Shown: positions 23,482 to 32,229, numbered from the stretch's first letter. The stretch is DNA of 32,353 nt from Bacteroidales bacterium (GCA_030690365.1 JAUYGX010000031.1:1-32353); one strand, 5' to 3'. Program-made: numbers and translations. The notes: generated by a model not told the origin, from the sequence alone.

Positions 23482-23713
23482 TCCAGAAATGAATTAATAA
23501 ACCAAAGAGTGTTTTTACCCTATGAGGGTGATTTACACCAAACCAGGTTTCCAAATGATATATTTGCACTGAAGTGAGCAGAGAGAGTTGTAGTTGATAG
23601 AAAGGACTTTTGATGATGATGATGCGGTTGGGAATATACGCCCGTTACCTTACATATTAAAAAACCTTGTTTCAATTCAATGACAAAATTTTAAATTGCA
23701 TTTTGACTTAATA
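23482..23713 (+). other. Non-coding stretch after the porin gene
   Basis: No convincing gene is present. A small hairpin ACCCT-ATG-AGGGT (23517-23529) lies 36 bases after the porin stop and may act as a weak terminator. The remainder is AT-rich and includes a run of GATGAT repeats near 23612. Confidence 0.3.
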
Positions 23714-23770
23714 ATGAATAAATCTAAAATGCTGACAAAGACAGTACTAAAAGAACAAATTGAAAACTAA
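23714..23770 (+). CDS. Very short ORF (18 codons), possibly a leader peptide or gene remnant
   Basis: ATG at 23714 opens an 18-codon frame (MNKSKMLTKTVLKEQIEN) ending in TAA at 23768-23770. Its end overlaps the TTG that begins the next small frame at 23760. The sequence looks protein-like (it resembles the N-terminus of small antitoxin-like proteins) but stops early, so it may be a leader or the stump of a longer gene. Support is weak. Confidence 0.25.
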   Translation: MNKSKMLTKTVLKEQIEN

Positions 23771-23963
23771 AAACAAATTCAGAATTAGTTCATTAGTCAC
23801 CTTCGTATTCATCTCTGCTTTACCTCAATATGTGGATGCAAGAGTAGATATAGATGGAGGTGTCCTGATCTGCGTTACAATTATCTGCCGATTTACATGC
23901 CAGGTATGGAGGCAAGGAGGTAGGAAACGGCCGAGAAGAGGTAAGATTGTTGAGCCGGGCTAA
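23760..23963 (+). CDS. Possible small exported, basic, cysteine-containing peptide
   Basis: This 67-residue frame starts with TTG (23760). Residues 1-27 resemble a signal peptide: a Lys/Arg-rich start, the core SSLVTFVFISALP, and a possible cleavage after VDA. The remaining 40 residues contain three Cys (two of them in TIICRFTC) and a strongly basic stretch (RQGGRKRPRRGK). No family is recognised. The unusual start codon and lack of a promoter leave it uncertain; it could also be a decayed gene. Confidence 0.35.
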   Translation: MKTKNKFRISSLVTFVFISALPQYVDARVDIDGGVLICVTIICRFTCQVWRQGGRKRPRRGKIVEPG

Positions 23964-24050
23964 AGCCGCAGCTCAATGGATTGTAAGAAAAATGACCAAT
24001 CAAAATTCAGTGCCACTTCCAACTTTAGCTCACTTTTAACTTTTCCCGAT

Positions 24051-24072
24051 AACCCCGATATCCATCGGGGGG
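24051..24072 (-). terminator. GC-rich hairpin 3' of the DAHP synthase gene
   Basis: CCCCGAT (24053-24059) pairs with ATCGGGG (24064-24070) around a 4-base loop, within three bases of the stop codon of the minus-strand gene ending at 24075. There is no T tract after it on the minus strand, so it may protect the 3' end rather than terminate on its own. Confidence 0.35.
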
Positions 24073-24074
24073 GT

Positions 24075-25175
24075 TTAACTTCCCCCCACTTTTCCATTAA
24101 AAATCACCGTCTGTCGCCTAATGGATTCTTCATGCATCAGGCTGAGGAGGTTTTTCAGGAAAGTCTCTTCCAGACCTAAATGAGTGCCAATGGCCAGACG
24201 GTCTTCGATGATGCCGGCCCAACGTTTCATCTGTAGGATGGTGATGTCGTTCTTGTTTTTGTACTCACCGATTTCATCGATGATTTCCATGCGCTTGGCC
24301 AGGATTTGCAACAACTCACCATCCAGCTTGTCGATTTCGGTACGCAGCTCTTCCAGTTTGTTTTCAAAGTCAATATTACCACGCTTTTCGCGTATCACCA
24401 ACCTGTGGATCATTTCCTGGAGGTTCTTTGGTGTGATTTGCTGGGACGCATCCGTCAGGGCCTTGTCGGGATCGAAATGGCTTTCGATGATCAGTCCGTC
24501 CATTTCGAGGTCGAGGGCTTTTTGGGCAATGGATTCCAACAGATCGCGCCGGCCACAGATATGGCTTGGATCGACAAGAATGGGTAATTCAGGAACCAGA
24601 CGTTTGAGTTCGATGGGGATTTCCCACATGGGAGCGTTGCGGTAGATGGATTTTTCAAAATAATGAAATCCCCGGTGGATGGCAATCATCTTGCGGATTC
24701 CCATGGCATGGATACGCTCAATGGCACCAAGCCATAGTTTCAGGTCGGGCGAAATGGGGTTCTTTACCATCACGGGAATGTCTACACCACGTAAGGCATC
24801 GGCAATGGCCTGTACCGAGAATGGATTGGCCACCGTTCGTGCCCCGAGCCAAAGGATATCCACTCCATGCTTTAATGCCTGTTCTACATGTGAAGCATCA
24901 GCTACCTCCACCGTTGTTTTCAGTCGGGTTTCCTCTTTCACACGGGTCAGCCATGGCAGGCCTTTTTCGCCCACGCCACTAAATTCGCCCGGACGTGTTC
25001 TCGGTTTCCATAAGCCGGCCCTAAACACCGTTACTTGTGGTATTTCTGCGATTCTCCGGGCCGTTTCCATCACTTGAAACTCACTTTCGGCACTGCATGG
25101 ACCTGCGATCACCAAAGGTTTGCCACCGGTGTTGAGCCACGCGGCCAGCGGGGTAATTTGTAAATCAGTACTCAT
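24075..25175 (-). CDS. Bifunctional DAHP synthase / chorismate mutase
   Basis: This 366-residue fusion has an N-terminal DAHP synthase domain (about 18-262) with IAGPCSAES (23-31), RAGLWKPRTRPGEFSG, IAIHRGF and LPILVDPSHICGRRDLL. It condenses phosphoenolpyruvate and erythrose-4-phosphate, the first step of aromatic biosynthesis. A C-terminal AroQ-type chorismate mutase (about 273-358) begins ENKLEELRTEIDKLDGELLQILAKR and converts chorismate to prephenate. The C-terminal position of the mutase is the usual arrangement in Bacteroidota, and mutase binding of prephenate or chorismate often provides feedback control of the synthase. Cytoplasmic; stands alone here. A TACTTTTG element lies only 4 bases before the ATG, so the mRNA may have a very short or no leader. 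Confidence 0.95.
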   Translation of the reverse strand: MSTDLQITPLAAWLNTGGKPLVIAGPCSAESEFQVMETARRIAEIPQVTVFRAGLWKPRTRPGEFSGVGEKGLPWLTRVKEETRLKTTVEVADASHVEQALKHGVDILWLGARTVANPFSVQAIADALRGVDIPVMVKNPISPDLKLWLGAIERIHAMGIRKMIAIHRGFHYFEKSIYRNAPMWEIPIELKRLVPELPILVDPSHICGRRDLLESIAQKALDLEMDGLIIESHFDPDKALTDASQQITPKNLQEMIHRLVIREKRGNIDFENKLEELRTEIDKLDGELLQILAKRMEIIDEIGEYKNKNDITILQMKRWAGIIEDRLAIGTHLGLEETFLKNLLSLMHEESIRRQTVIFNGKVGGS

Positions 25176-25179
25176 GGGG

Positions 25180-25187
25180 CAAAAGTA
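25180..25187 (-). promoter_or_regulatory. Possible -7 element (TACTTTTG) for the DAHP synthase gene
   Basis: The minus strand reads TACTTTTG, matching TAnnTTTG, and ends 4 bases before the start codon, which would put the transcription start at or next to the ATG. Confidence 0.3.
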
Positions 25188-25306
25188 GCATTTTATTTTG
25201 CGGTCCGGATTACCCGATATCCGTCTTGCATTAAAAATGCCCGGGTTTGAAATTAATCTAATTATGCTGTGATCAACGCCGCAGCAAAACAGATGCCTAA
25301 AACGAG

Positions 25307-26467
25307 TTAATTTTTCTTTGCGATACTTCTAAAATTAATTATTTCCGTAACTCTAAGGTTTCCAATATCTTCTCCGTCATAGATCAATATATTATCGATA
25401 TTTCTTTGAGGATAAATGTCTTTTAAATATTGTAAGCCTTTCAGGAATTCCTTGTTGAAGGTTTGCGAAGATTTTATTTCAATTCCCTGTATTTCATTGC
25501 CATGAGGAATAATCAGATCAACTTCATTGCCATGGTTATCACGAAAAAAATAATATCTTGCATCCAATCCCTGGTTATACCTTTTTTTATAAAATTCGGC
25601 AATCACCATATTTTCAAAAATATTTCCCCGCAAGGGATCGCGCGACAATTGGTTTATATTCTCAATACCAAGGATATACGAAAGAAGGCCTGTGTCGTAA
25701 AAGTAAACTTTGGGTGATTTTATAAGACGTTTGTTGATGTTATCGTGCCAGGGCTGCAAAAGAAAAATGATATAAGAAGCTTCAAGAATGGAAATCCACG
25801 ATTTGATGGTATGCACCGACACTCCCGTTTCGTTAGCAAGGGCAGAAGCATTAAATATCTGACCAACCCTTCCGGCACAAAGCCTGACAAACTTTTTGAA
25901 ATCTGAAAGATTTTTAATATTAATCATACTTCGCAGATCACGTTCAAGGTAGGTCTCATAATAGTTTTGATAGGTGCGGTAGGGTTCGAAATGATTAGCC
26001 ACAACAGCAGGGTAGTAGCCATTAAGTATCAAATCATCAGTTAGTGAGCTTGGCAGTTTGTCTTCCACTTCCGATAAGCTAAAAGGCAGCAGCTTAAATA
26101 GTGCAACCCTACCAGCCAGCGATTCTGTCACCTGATTCATGAGCATAAACTGGTTGCTCCCGGTTAAAATAAACATCCCCGGCTGCCTGGCTTCATCAAC
26201 AATTCCCTGGATATACCTGAGTAGTTCAGGCATCCTTTGAATTTCATCAATCACAGCACCGTTGGTTAACTTATTAAAAAATAACCTTGGATCCTGTTGA
26301 ATAATGTCGCTAACATCAGGCAACTCAAGGTTAAAGTAAGGTTTATCACCAAAAACATTCCTCACCAGGGTGGTTTTGCCTGACTGTCTTGGCCCTGTAA
26401 CCACGATTACCGGAAATTGCCGGGCAAAAGAAACAATAGCCTTTTCGATTTCTCTTTGAATATACAT
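25307..26467 (-). CDS. AAA_14 / DUF4143 ATP-binding protein
   Basis: This 386-residue protein has an N-terminal AAA-type ATPase with Walker A GPRQSGKTT (25-33), Walker B VIDEIQ (Asp74, Glu75) and a sensor-like ILTGSNQF. A middle helical part (about 185-235) contains a winged-helix-like stretch (ANETGVSVHTIKSWISILEAS). The C-terminal DUF4143 domain has a PD-(D/E)xK nuclease-type signature: EVDLI (Asp317) followed by IEIKSS (Glu330, Lys332). These proteins are abundant, patchily distributed in Bacteroidota and archaea and of unknown function. The putative nuclease triad here looks intact. Two TTGTACAA palindromes lie just upstream of the start. Confidence 0.9.
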   Translation of the reverse strand: MYIQREIEKAIVSFARQFPVIVVTGPRQSGKTTLVRNVFGDKPYFNLELPDVSDIIQQDPRLFFNKLTNGAVIDEIQRMPELLRYIQGIVDEARQPGMFILTGSNQFMLMNQVTESLAGRVALFKLLPFSLSEVEDKLPSSLTDDLILNGYYPAVVANHFEPYRTYQNYYETYLERDLRSMINIKNLSDFKKFVRLCAGRVGQIFNASALANETGVSVHTIKSWISILEASYIIFLLQPWHDNINKRLIKSPKVYFYDTGLLSYILGIENINQLSRDPLRGNIFENMVIAEFYKKRYNQGLDARYYFFRDNHGNEVDLIIPHGNEIQGIEIKSSQTFNKEFLKGLQYLKDIYPQRNIDNILIYDGEDIGNLRVTEIINFRSIAKKN

Positions 26468-26504
26468 TTGTACAATATTGAATTACAACTTCATATTTGT
26501 ACAA
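26468..26504 (-). promoter_or_regulatory. Twin TTGTACAA palindromes upstream of the AAA_14/DUF4143 gene
   Basis: TTGTACAA occurs at 26468-26475, touching the start codon, and again at 26497-26504. The centres are 29 bp apart and both share TTGTACAAAT on the minus strand. The distal copy overlaps a TATTTTTG sequence that fits the -7 element. The arrangement suggests an operator pair, perhaps for autoregulation. Confidence 0.45.
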
Positions 26505-26657
26505 AAATAACACTTTTTATGATAGTAATGTTATATAATTGATTAACCTGGAATTTCCATCCGTGTTTCACAGTCTCACTGATTTAACAAAGTATATGTC
26601 ATGAATTTAGCTTTTGTTTTTTAAGCCAATCTTAACCTTTCTTCCAAAAATTTCTGT

Positions 26658-26665
26658 TAACTTTG
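26658..26665 (+). promoter_or_regulatory. Bacteroidota-type -7 element (TAACTTTG) for the peroxidase gene
   Basis: TAACTTTG lies 17 bases before the preferred ATG at 26683, which supports that start over the upstream TTG at 26614. Confidence 0.45.
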
Positions 26666-26682
26666 GAAGAAATTATCAAAAA

Positions 26683-27741
26683 ATGAAAAAGTACTTATTC
26701 TCACTGGCCCTGGCTGCCGTTATGATGACAGCCTGCCAACAAAATGCTCAGAAGTCAGCGCAAAATGAAAATGACGCTGCCGTCATCACCCAACAGGACA
26801 AAGACCTGCTTGCGCAGGCGCAAATCTTCTTTAAACCCCTGCCTGCTGCAGCTGAAAATCCCGACAACATGATTACAGAGGCCAAAGTAAAACTGGGGAA
26901 ACACTTGTATTTCGACAACCGGCTTTCAAAAGACGGAAATCAAAGCTGCAACTCGTGTCATAATTTAAACACCTATGGCGTGGACAACCTGCCCACTTCT
27001 CCCGGCGACAACGGAATTTCAGGTACACGAAACTCACCCACCACATTTAATGCAGCCTTACGCACAGCGCAGTTTTGGGATGGCCGCAACAAAGATGTGG
27101 AAGAACAGGCCGGCGGACCAGTGTTGAACCCTGCCGAGATGGGCATGCCCTCTGAAGAAGTGGTCGTTAACCGGCTTTCGTCTGTTCCCATGTATGAAAA
27201 GATGTTTGCCGAAGCTTTCCCTGAAGAATCTGCACCCATCACCTATGCCAATATGCGTAATGCCATTGGTGCCTTCGAACGTACCCTTATCACTCCTACA
27301 AAGTTCGATAGCTATCTGAGTGGCGATGTAACGGCCCTGAACACCCAGGAAAGTCAGGGACTAAAACTGTTTATCGATCAGGGTTGTATTGCCTGTCACA
27401 CAGGGCCTTTGCTTGGAGGAACCATGTTACAAAAGTTTGGTTTGTATGGTGATTACACTCAATATGTGCATCCCACCGTAGCCGATGCTGGTAAATTCAA
27501 CGAAACCAAAATCGAAGCCGACAAAGACATGTTTTATGTTCCGGGACTGCGGAATGTTGAAAAAACCTATCCCTATTTCCACAATGGCGGTGTAAACAAT
27601 CTGAATGAAGCCATTCAAATCATGGGAAAACTGCAATTGAACAAAGAATTGGATCCACAACAAGTAGCTGATATTGCTGCTTTTTTTGGCACACTTACCG
27701 GTGATATCCCTGCTGACCTTAAAAAGGCTCCCGAATTGTAG
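26683..27741 (+). CDS. Di-haem cytochrome c peroxidase (lipoprotein)
   Basis: The protein is 352 residues from the ATG at 26683, chosen because it gives a lipoprotein signal peptide ending MMTAC (Cys18); the open frame reaches back to 26614 only with a TTG. Two haem c motifs are present, CNSCH (89-93) and CIACH (235-239), with the family segments KLGKHLYFDNRLSKDG, FWDGRNKDVEEQAGGPVLNPAEMGM and YFHNGGVNNLNEAI between and after them. The enzyme reduces H2O2 to water with electrons from small cytochromes or quinol-linked donors in the periplasm; here it would be membrane-anchored. Monocistronic, with a promoter element and a strong terminator. Confidence 0.94.
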   Translation: MKKYLFSLALAAVMMTACQQNAQKSAQNENDAAVITQQDKDLLAQAQIFFKPLPAAAENPDNMITEAKVKLGKHLYFDNRLSKDGNQSCNSCHNLNTYGVDNLPTSPGDNGISGTRNSPTTFNAALRTAQFWDGRNKDVEEQAGGPVLNPAEMGMPSEEVVVNRLSSVPMYEKMFAEAFPEESAPITYANMRNAIGAFERTLITPTKFDSYLSGDVTALNTQESQGLKLFIDQGCIACHTGPLLGGTMLQKFGLYGDYTQYVHPTVADAGKFNETKIEADKDMFYVPGLRNVEKTYPYFHNGGVNNLNEAIQIMGKLQLNKELDPQQVADIAAFFGTLTGDIPADLKKAPEL

Positions 27742-27780
27742 TTTGCATTATAGCTAAAAGTCAAAAAAAACCATTTGGTT

Positions 27781-27830
27781 GAGAGGCTATTCGTTTAATC
27801 ATGAGGAATTAAATGAATAGCCTCTCTTTA
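27781..27830 (+). terminator. Strong Rho-independent terminator after the peroxidase gene
   Basis: GAGAGGCTATTC (27781-27792) pairs perfectly with GAATAGCCTCTC (27815-27826). The stem extends inwards (TTTAAT/ATTAAA) and is followed by TTTATTTATT. It is near-symmetrical, but no minus-strand gene ends here. Confidence 0.85.
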
Positions 27831-27910
27831 TTTATTTGTATTACTTATCCCTTACATTCAGACGGTTTAATTCATTTTTAATTAAACGGGACATCCTTTG
27901 CTTATTTACC

Positions 27911-27918
27911 TATATTTG
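27911..27918 (+). promoter_or_regulatory. Bacteroidota-type -7 element (TATATTTG)
   Basis: TATATTTG matches TAnnTTTG 43 bases before the ATG at 27962 of the polytopic membrane protein. Confidence 0.35.
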
Positions 27919-27961
27919 TCTTAGCATCAACGTAGGTATGTAAAACTGATATTACCCTTTC

Positions 27962-28801
27962 ATGACACCAGAACACGATAAAGTAAGTTTAACTCCGCTC
28001 ATTCAACTCTTCGTTATTTCTTTGCTAACAGCACTGGCTTCTTATGTGGTTTTGTTTTTTATTTCGGGATATTCTTCGCTGTATTTTGCCTACGATTTTG
28101 ATATCCTGGCCAAAATGGGGTTGAACGGGGTCGTTTTTCAAACACCTGCCGCCGATGCCAAATGGACTTTTGATGCCCTGGTAACCATCTATTTATCAAA
28201 ACCTTTAACCTCCTTTTTTGTGGGATTGTTGGCCATTCTTTTGCTGATGTTTATCCATCAAAAATCGACCACCTGGTTGTATTTTTTACTTTGGTCGGCC
28301 ATATGGGGATTAAATGGTTCTATCGGATCTTTAATTGATGATGCTATTTTTGGTGAAAACACCTATGCGGTAGCAAAAGCCATGGATTTTTCCTTTTCAG
28401 TGCTACTTGTGAGTGGTGTACTGGCCGCCTATTTTATGTATATGGTTGGCGTGATTATCGGGCGTTTGTATTTTGTTTATCTGCGCAATGCACCCACCTA
28501 TCAGAGTAAGGAAAGAACTAAATGGATCACCACAACCATTCTGATTCCGTGGATGTTTTTGGGATTGATTAGCTACTTAAACTGGCTTCCCGGGTCCTCA
28601 TGGTGGGAGTTGGTGAAAAATCTGACGGCTATCATTTTAATCATTCCCATGTATTTTATCAAGGATCAATTGATTAAATCGACTAACGACAGGAGATGGA
28701 GTAATTTAAACCGAATGGATTGGTTCTTTTTGATGGCATTTATCGCCCTCACTATCTGGATTGTTTTCACCCTGGCAGGAGAAGTCTTAATTTCTGGTTA
28801 A
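27962..28801 (+). CDS. Polytopic membrane protein of unknown function
   Basis: This 279-residue protein has about seven hydrophobic helices (approximately 11-36, 80-98, 104-122, 142-170, 188-208, 220-238 and 258-277). The first large extracytoplasmic loop (about 37-75) contains FAYDFDILAKMGLNGVVF. No family, transport signature or catalytic residues are recognised. The terminator upstream separates it from the peroxidase; the large BNR protein follows after 79 bases with no clear terminator between, so the two may be cotranscribed. Confidence 0.8.
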   Translation: MTPEHDKVSLTPLIQLFVISLLTALASYVVLFFISGYSSLYFAYDFDILAKMGLNGVVFQTPAADAKWTFDALVTIYLSKPLTSFFVGLLAILLLMFIHQKSTTWLYFLLWSAIWGLNGSIGSLIDDAIFGENTYAVAKAMDFSFSVLLVSGVLAAYFMYMVGVIIGRLYFVYLRNAPTYQSKERTKWITTTILIPWMFLGLISYLNWLPGSSWWELVKNLTAIILIIPMYFIKDQLIKSTNDRRWSNLNRMDWFFLMAFIALTIWIVFTLAGEVLISG

Positions 28802-28880
28802 TTGGAATATTGTATGAGTCGTATTTCCTATTTTTCTACTTTTAAGCCCTTTAAATTTATCCTTCATTCAAAATAAACTT

Positions 28881-31800
28881 ATGAAACATCTTTTTATACC
28901 TAAAATCATTGCACTTGTTCTAATTTTTCTGGTTGCCAGTGGCACGGCCAGTGCAAAGAAAAACAAAGAAGAATCAGCAAAAGACACCCTGAAAGCGTCC
29001 ACTTTCAGTGGTTTGAAATGGCGCAGTATCGGACCCGCTTTTGCTTCGGGTCGCATCGCAGATTTTGCAGTTAACCCTAACAATTTTAGCGAATACTTTG
29101 TGGCGGTAGCCAGTGGTCATATCTGGAAAACCACCAACAACGGGATAACCTTTGAACCTGTATTTGATAATAATGGGGTGTATTCTATGGGATGTATCAC
29201 AATGGATCCCAACAACACCAATGTAGTGTGGGCCGGTACAGGCGAAAACAACCACCAACGTGCTTTGGGTTATGGAAATGGAGTTTACAAAACCGTCGAT
29301 GGCGGGAAATCATGGAAAAACCTGGGGCTCAAGGAATCGCGACAGGTGGGCAATATCCTCATCGATCCACGTAATTCGGAAGTGGTGTATGTTGCCGCAG
29401 AAGGTTCAGCCTGGGGTCCCGGAGAAGAACGCGGTGTGTTTAAAACCACCGATGGAGGAAAAACCTGGGAGAAAGTATTATACGTAAGCGAAAACACGGG
29501 CGTAGCAAACATTTGTTTCGAACCAGGTAACCCGGATGTACTTTATGCCGGAGCTGAACAGCGTCGAAGAAGGCAGTTTGGAAAAATTGGCGGAGGTCCC
29601 GAATCAGCTTTTTATAAATCCACTGATGCAGGTAAAACCTGGGAGAAGCTTACCAATGGAATTCCAGAAGTGGACAAGGGCGGGATGGCCATCACTGTTT
29701 CGCCGGTCAATCCGAACAACGTATACGTGATGTTTGAGGCTTCCAACAACAAAGGCGGCGTTTTCCGCTCCACCGATCGTGGTGGTTCTTTCACAAAGGT
29801 AAACGATTATTACAGCAGTGGACAGTATTACAGCGAGTTGTACGCCGACCCCAAAGAAGCCGATAAAATATATTCGATAGATACTTATACAAAGTATTCC
29901 ACCGACGGCGGAAAAAACTGGACCACCCTGAGCAACAACCAGCGACATGTAGACGACCATGCACTGTGGATCGATCCCAACAACACACAGCATTTCTTTA
30001 TTGGTGGCGACGGTGGCATCTACGAAAGTTGGGATGGCGGTGCTACTTATCTGTTTAAAACCACCTTGCCGGTGACGCAGTTTTATCGTGTAAATGTCGA
30101 CAACACCGAGCCTTTTTACTGGGTTTATGGTGGCACGCAGGACAACAACAGCATGGGTGGCCCATCGTGCAACACCAGTCGTGGCGGCGTAACCAGCGAC
30201 GAATGGGTGGTCACCCTTGGTGGTGATGGTTTCTGGCAAGCCATCGATCCCAACAACCCAAACATTGTATATTCGGCCTATCAGTACGGAAATATTTATC
30301 GTTACGATAAAAAATCGGGCGAAAAGATTAAGGTTCAACCAACTCCCGGAAAAGATGAACTAACCTACCGCTGGAACTGGGATGCTCCTTTTATCATGAG
30401 TACCCATGCACCGACCCGTCTGTACATGGCTGCCAATAAATTGTTTAAAAGTGACGACCGCGGGAATTCGTGGCAGGAGATCAGCGAGGATATTACCCGA
30501 AATGAAGACCGCAACCAGTTCCCCATCATGGGCAAATACTGGCCTGCCGATGCTGTTGCAAAGGATGTTTCTTCGTCGCAATGGGGAACGGCTGTAGCTC
30601 TGGCTGAATCACCTATAAAAGCAGGTCTGTTGTTTGTAGGATCGGATGATGGCGTTATTTCCATCAGCAACGATGACGGTAAAACCTGGAGCAAAACCAC
30701 AACCTATCCGGGTGTACCCGAATACACGTATGTGAGTGATATTTTCCCATCAAACTTCGATGAAAATGTGGTCTTTGCCTCTTTCAACAACATCAAGAGC
30801 GATGATTTTAAACCCTATCTGCTGAAAAGCAGTGATCTGGGAAAAACCTGGGTTTCCATTGCAAACGATCTGCCCAACGAACAGGTTGTACACAGCATTA
30901 TGCAGGATCCGGTAAATGCTTACCTCCTGTTTGCAGGCACAGAGTTGGGTGTATATTTTACGCTCGATGGCGGCCATCACTGGATGAAACTGGGTAGCGG
31001 CATGCCGGATGTGGCGGTGCGCGATATTACGGTACAGGAACGGGAAAAGGATCTTGTGGTAGCTACTTTTGGCCGTGGTTTTTATATTCTGGACGATTAT
31101 TCAGCTTTGCGCGGACTCAGTCAGGAAAAACTCGATGAAAGTGAAGCCCTGTTTTTCCCGGTCAAAGATGCCCTGATGTATATTCAGGAAGGCGACCGTT
31201 ACGGAACAGGTGCGGCTTATTACAAGGCTGAAAATCCGGATTTTGGAGCCATTTTCACTTATTGTATCAAGGATTTACCTGAATCGTTGAAATCGAAAAG
31301 GTTGAAAAAGGAAAAAGAACTCTTTAAAGCCGGTAAGCCCATTCCACAGCCAACACGCGAGGAATTGCAAGCTGAGGAACGCGAAATTGATCCTTATCTG
31401 GTCTTTACCATCAAAAATAAAGGAGGTCAAACGGTGCGTACACTGTACAAAAAGGCCTCCAAAGGAATTAACCGGGCCAACTGGAACCTGCGTTATGGGA
31501 GTCTGGCGCCGGTGAATTTGAAGAAGGATCAATTCGATCCAACCATAGAAAGTGGAAACTGGATGCTGGCCCTTCCGGGAGAATATTCGGTTACCCTGTC
31601 GATGGTAAAAGACGGTGAAATGAAACAGCTTACTGATGCTGTTAATTTTAATGCGGTGGTTCTGAACAACACTACTTTGCCTGCTGCCAACCGGGCGGAA
31701 ATGGTGGCTTTCTACGATCAGGTAAATGAGTTGTACCGTGTTTATGCAGCCGCCACCGATTTCAGGGAAGAATTGGAGAAGAAAACAGCTTTTATCCAAC

Positions 31801-32159
31801 AGGCACTTCAGCAGAATAATGAAGCTTCCATGGAATTGAAAGATCAGGCACAAAAAATTAAATACCAGTTGGATGATCTGAAATTTGTTTTTGAAGGAAC
31901 ACCTGCCAAAGCCAGTTGGGAAGAAGTACCTCCGGAGCATATGCCGCTCGATGGCCGTTTCGACGCCATTGCCTGGACAGCTTGGCAATCTACTTCGTCA
32001 CCTACCGAAACACAGAAAGAAAACTACCGGATTTTGATGGAAGAATTTCCACCGGTGTTGGCCAAGCTGAACAACCTTGATCAGGAATTAAAAGAAATGG
32101 ATAAGGCGCTTGATGAAATGAAAGCACCACATACGCCGGGAAGAATTCCCAAGTTTTAG
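28881..32159 (+). CDS. Large secreted BNR/VPS10-like beta-propeller protein
   Basis: This 1092-residue protein has a signal peptide (1-25, cleavage after TASA). Asp-box (BNR) repeats of the S-x-D-x-G-x-x-W type recur through about 60-740: KTVDGGKSWKNL, TTDGGKTWEKV, STDAGKTWEKL, STDGGKNWTTL, SNDDGKTWSKT, SSDLGKTWVSI and TLDGGHHWMKL. They build two sialidase/sortilin-like propellers. The C-terminal 350 residues hold a FlgD-like beta segment (GQTVRTLYKK with INRANWNLRYG, about 850-880) and a final coiled-coil region (about 960-1085). Database labels for such proteins vary (glycosyl hydrolase, sialidase-like, VPS10), but no catalytic sialidase Arg triad or Tyr/Glu set can be identified by eye. 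A binding or protein-processing role outside the cell is therefore as likely as hydrolysis. Length is typical of the Bacteroidota family. Confidence 0.88.
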   Translation: MKHLFIPKIIALVLIFLVASGTASAKKNKEESAKDTLKASTFSGLKWRSIGPAFASGRIADFAVNPNNFSEYFVAVASGHIWKTTNNGITFEPVFDNNGVYSMGCITMDPNNTNVVWAGTGENNHQRALGYGNGVYKTVDGGKSWKNLGLKESRQVGNILIDPRNSEVVYVAAEGSAWGPGEERGVFKTTDGGKTWEKVLYVSENTGVANICFEPGNPDVLYAGAEQRRRRQFGKIGGGPESAFYKSTDAGKTWEKLTNGIPEVDKGGMAITVSPVNPNNVYVMFEASNNKGGVFRSTDRGGSFTKVNDYYSSGQYYSELYADPKEADKIYSIDTYTKYSTDGGKNWTTLSNNQRHVDDHALWIDPNNTQHFFIGGDGGIYESWDGGATYLFKTTLPVTQFYRVNVDNTEPFYWVYGGTQDNNSMGGPSCNTSRGGVTSDEWVVTLGGDGFWQAIDPNNPNIVYSAYQYGNIYRYDKKSGEKIKVQPTPGKDELTYRWNWDAPFIMSTHAPTRLYMAANKLFKSDDRGNSWQEISEDITRNEDRNQFPIMGKYWPADAVAKDVSSSQWGTAVALAESPIKAGLLFVGSDDGVISISNDDGKTWSKTTTYPGVPEYTYVSDIFPSNFDENVVFASFNNIKSDDFKPYLLKSSDLGKTWVSIANDLPNEQVVHSIMQDPVNAYLLFAGTELGVYFTLDGGHHWMKLGSGMPDVAVRDITVQEREKDLVVATFGRGFYILDDYSALRGLSQEKLDESEALFFPVKDALMYIQEGDRYGTGAAYYKAENPDFGAIFTYCIKDLPESLKSKRLKKEKELFKAGKPIPQPTREELQAEEREIDPYLVFTIKNKGGQTVRTLYKKASKGINRANWNLRYGSLAPVNLKKDQFDPTIESGNWMLALPGEYSVTLSMVKDGEMKQLTDAVNFNAVVLNNTTLPAANRAEMVAFYDQVNELYRVYAAATDFREELEKKTAFIQQALQQNNEASMELKDQAQKIKYQLDDLKFVFEGTPAKASWEEVPPEHMPLDGRFDAIAWTAWQSTSSPTETQKENYRILMEEFPPVLAKLNNLDQELKEMDKALDEMKAPHTPGRIPKF

Positions 32160-32215
32160 GAAGTATCCTCAGAAGAAAGCTAAGCTGATTAAATTTCAAT
32201 TGCCCCGGACTTAAC

Positions 32216-32229
32216 AGGCTGTGTGAAAA
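32216..32229 (+). other. Possible insertion-sequence end at the right edge
   Basis: AGGCTGTGTGAAAA resembles the terminal GGCTGTGTGAAAA found at the ends of some IS families (IS1182-like). It lies 57 bases after the stop of the BNR gene. The sequence to its right (to 32353) is AT-rich with no gene. The second end and a transposase, if any, would be outside the window. Confidence 0.2.

Noticed and set aside
24184-24645. Plus-strand 153-residue Ser/Arg-rich frame opposite the DAHP synthase/chorismate mutase gene
   Set aside because: Composition (Ser, Arg, Met) is an antisense artefact; the minus-strand enzyme motifs are unambiguous here.
29604-30338. Minus-strand 244-residue reading frame inside the BNR protein gene
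   Set aside because: A shadow of the biased third-position usage of the real plus-strand gene; no domain, signal or spacing support.
31275-31988. Minus-strand 237-residue reading frame inside the BNR protein gene
   Set aside because: The opposite strand carries the coiled-coil end of a well-supported gene; the frame has low-complexity Phe/Leu/Gln-rich content typical of antisense frames.
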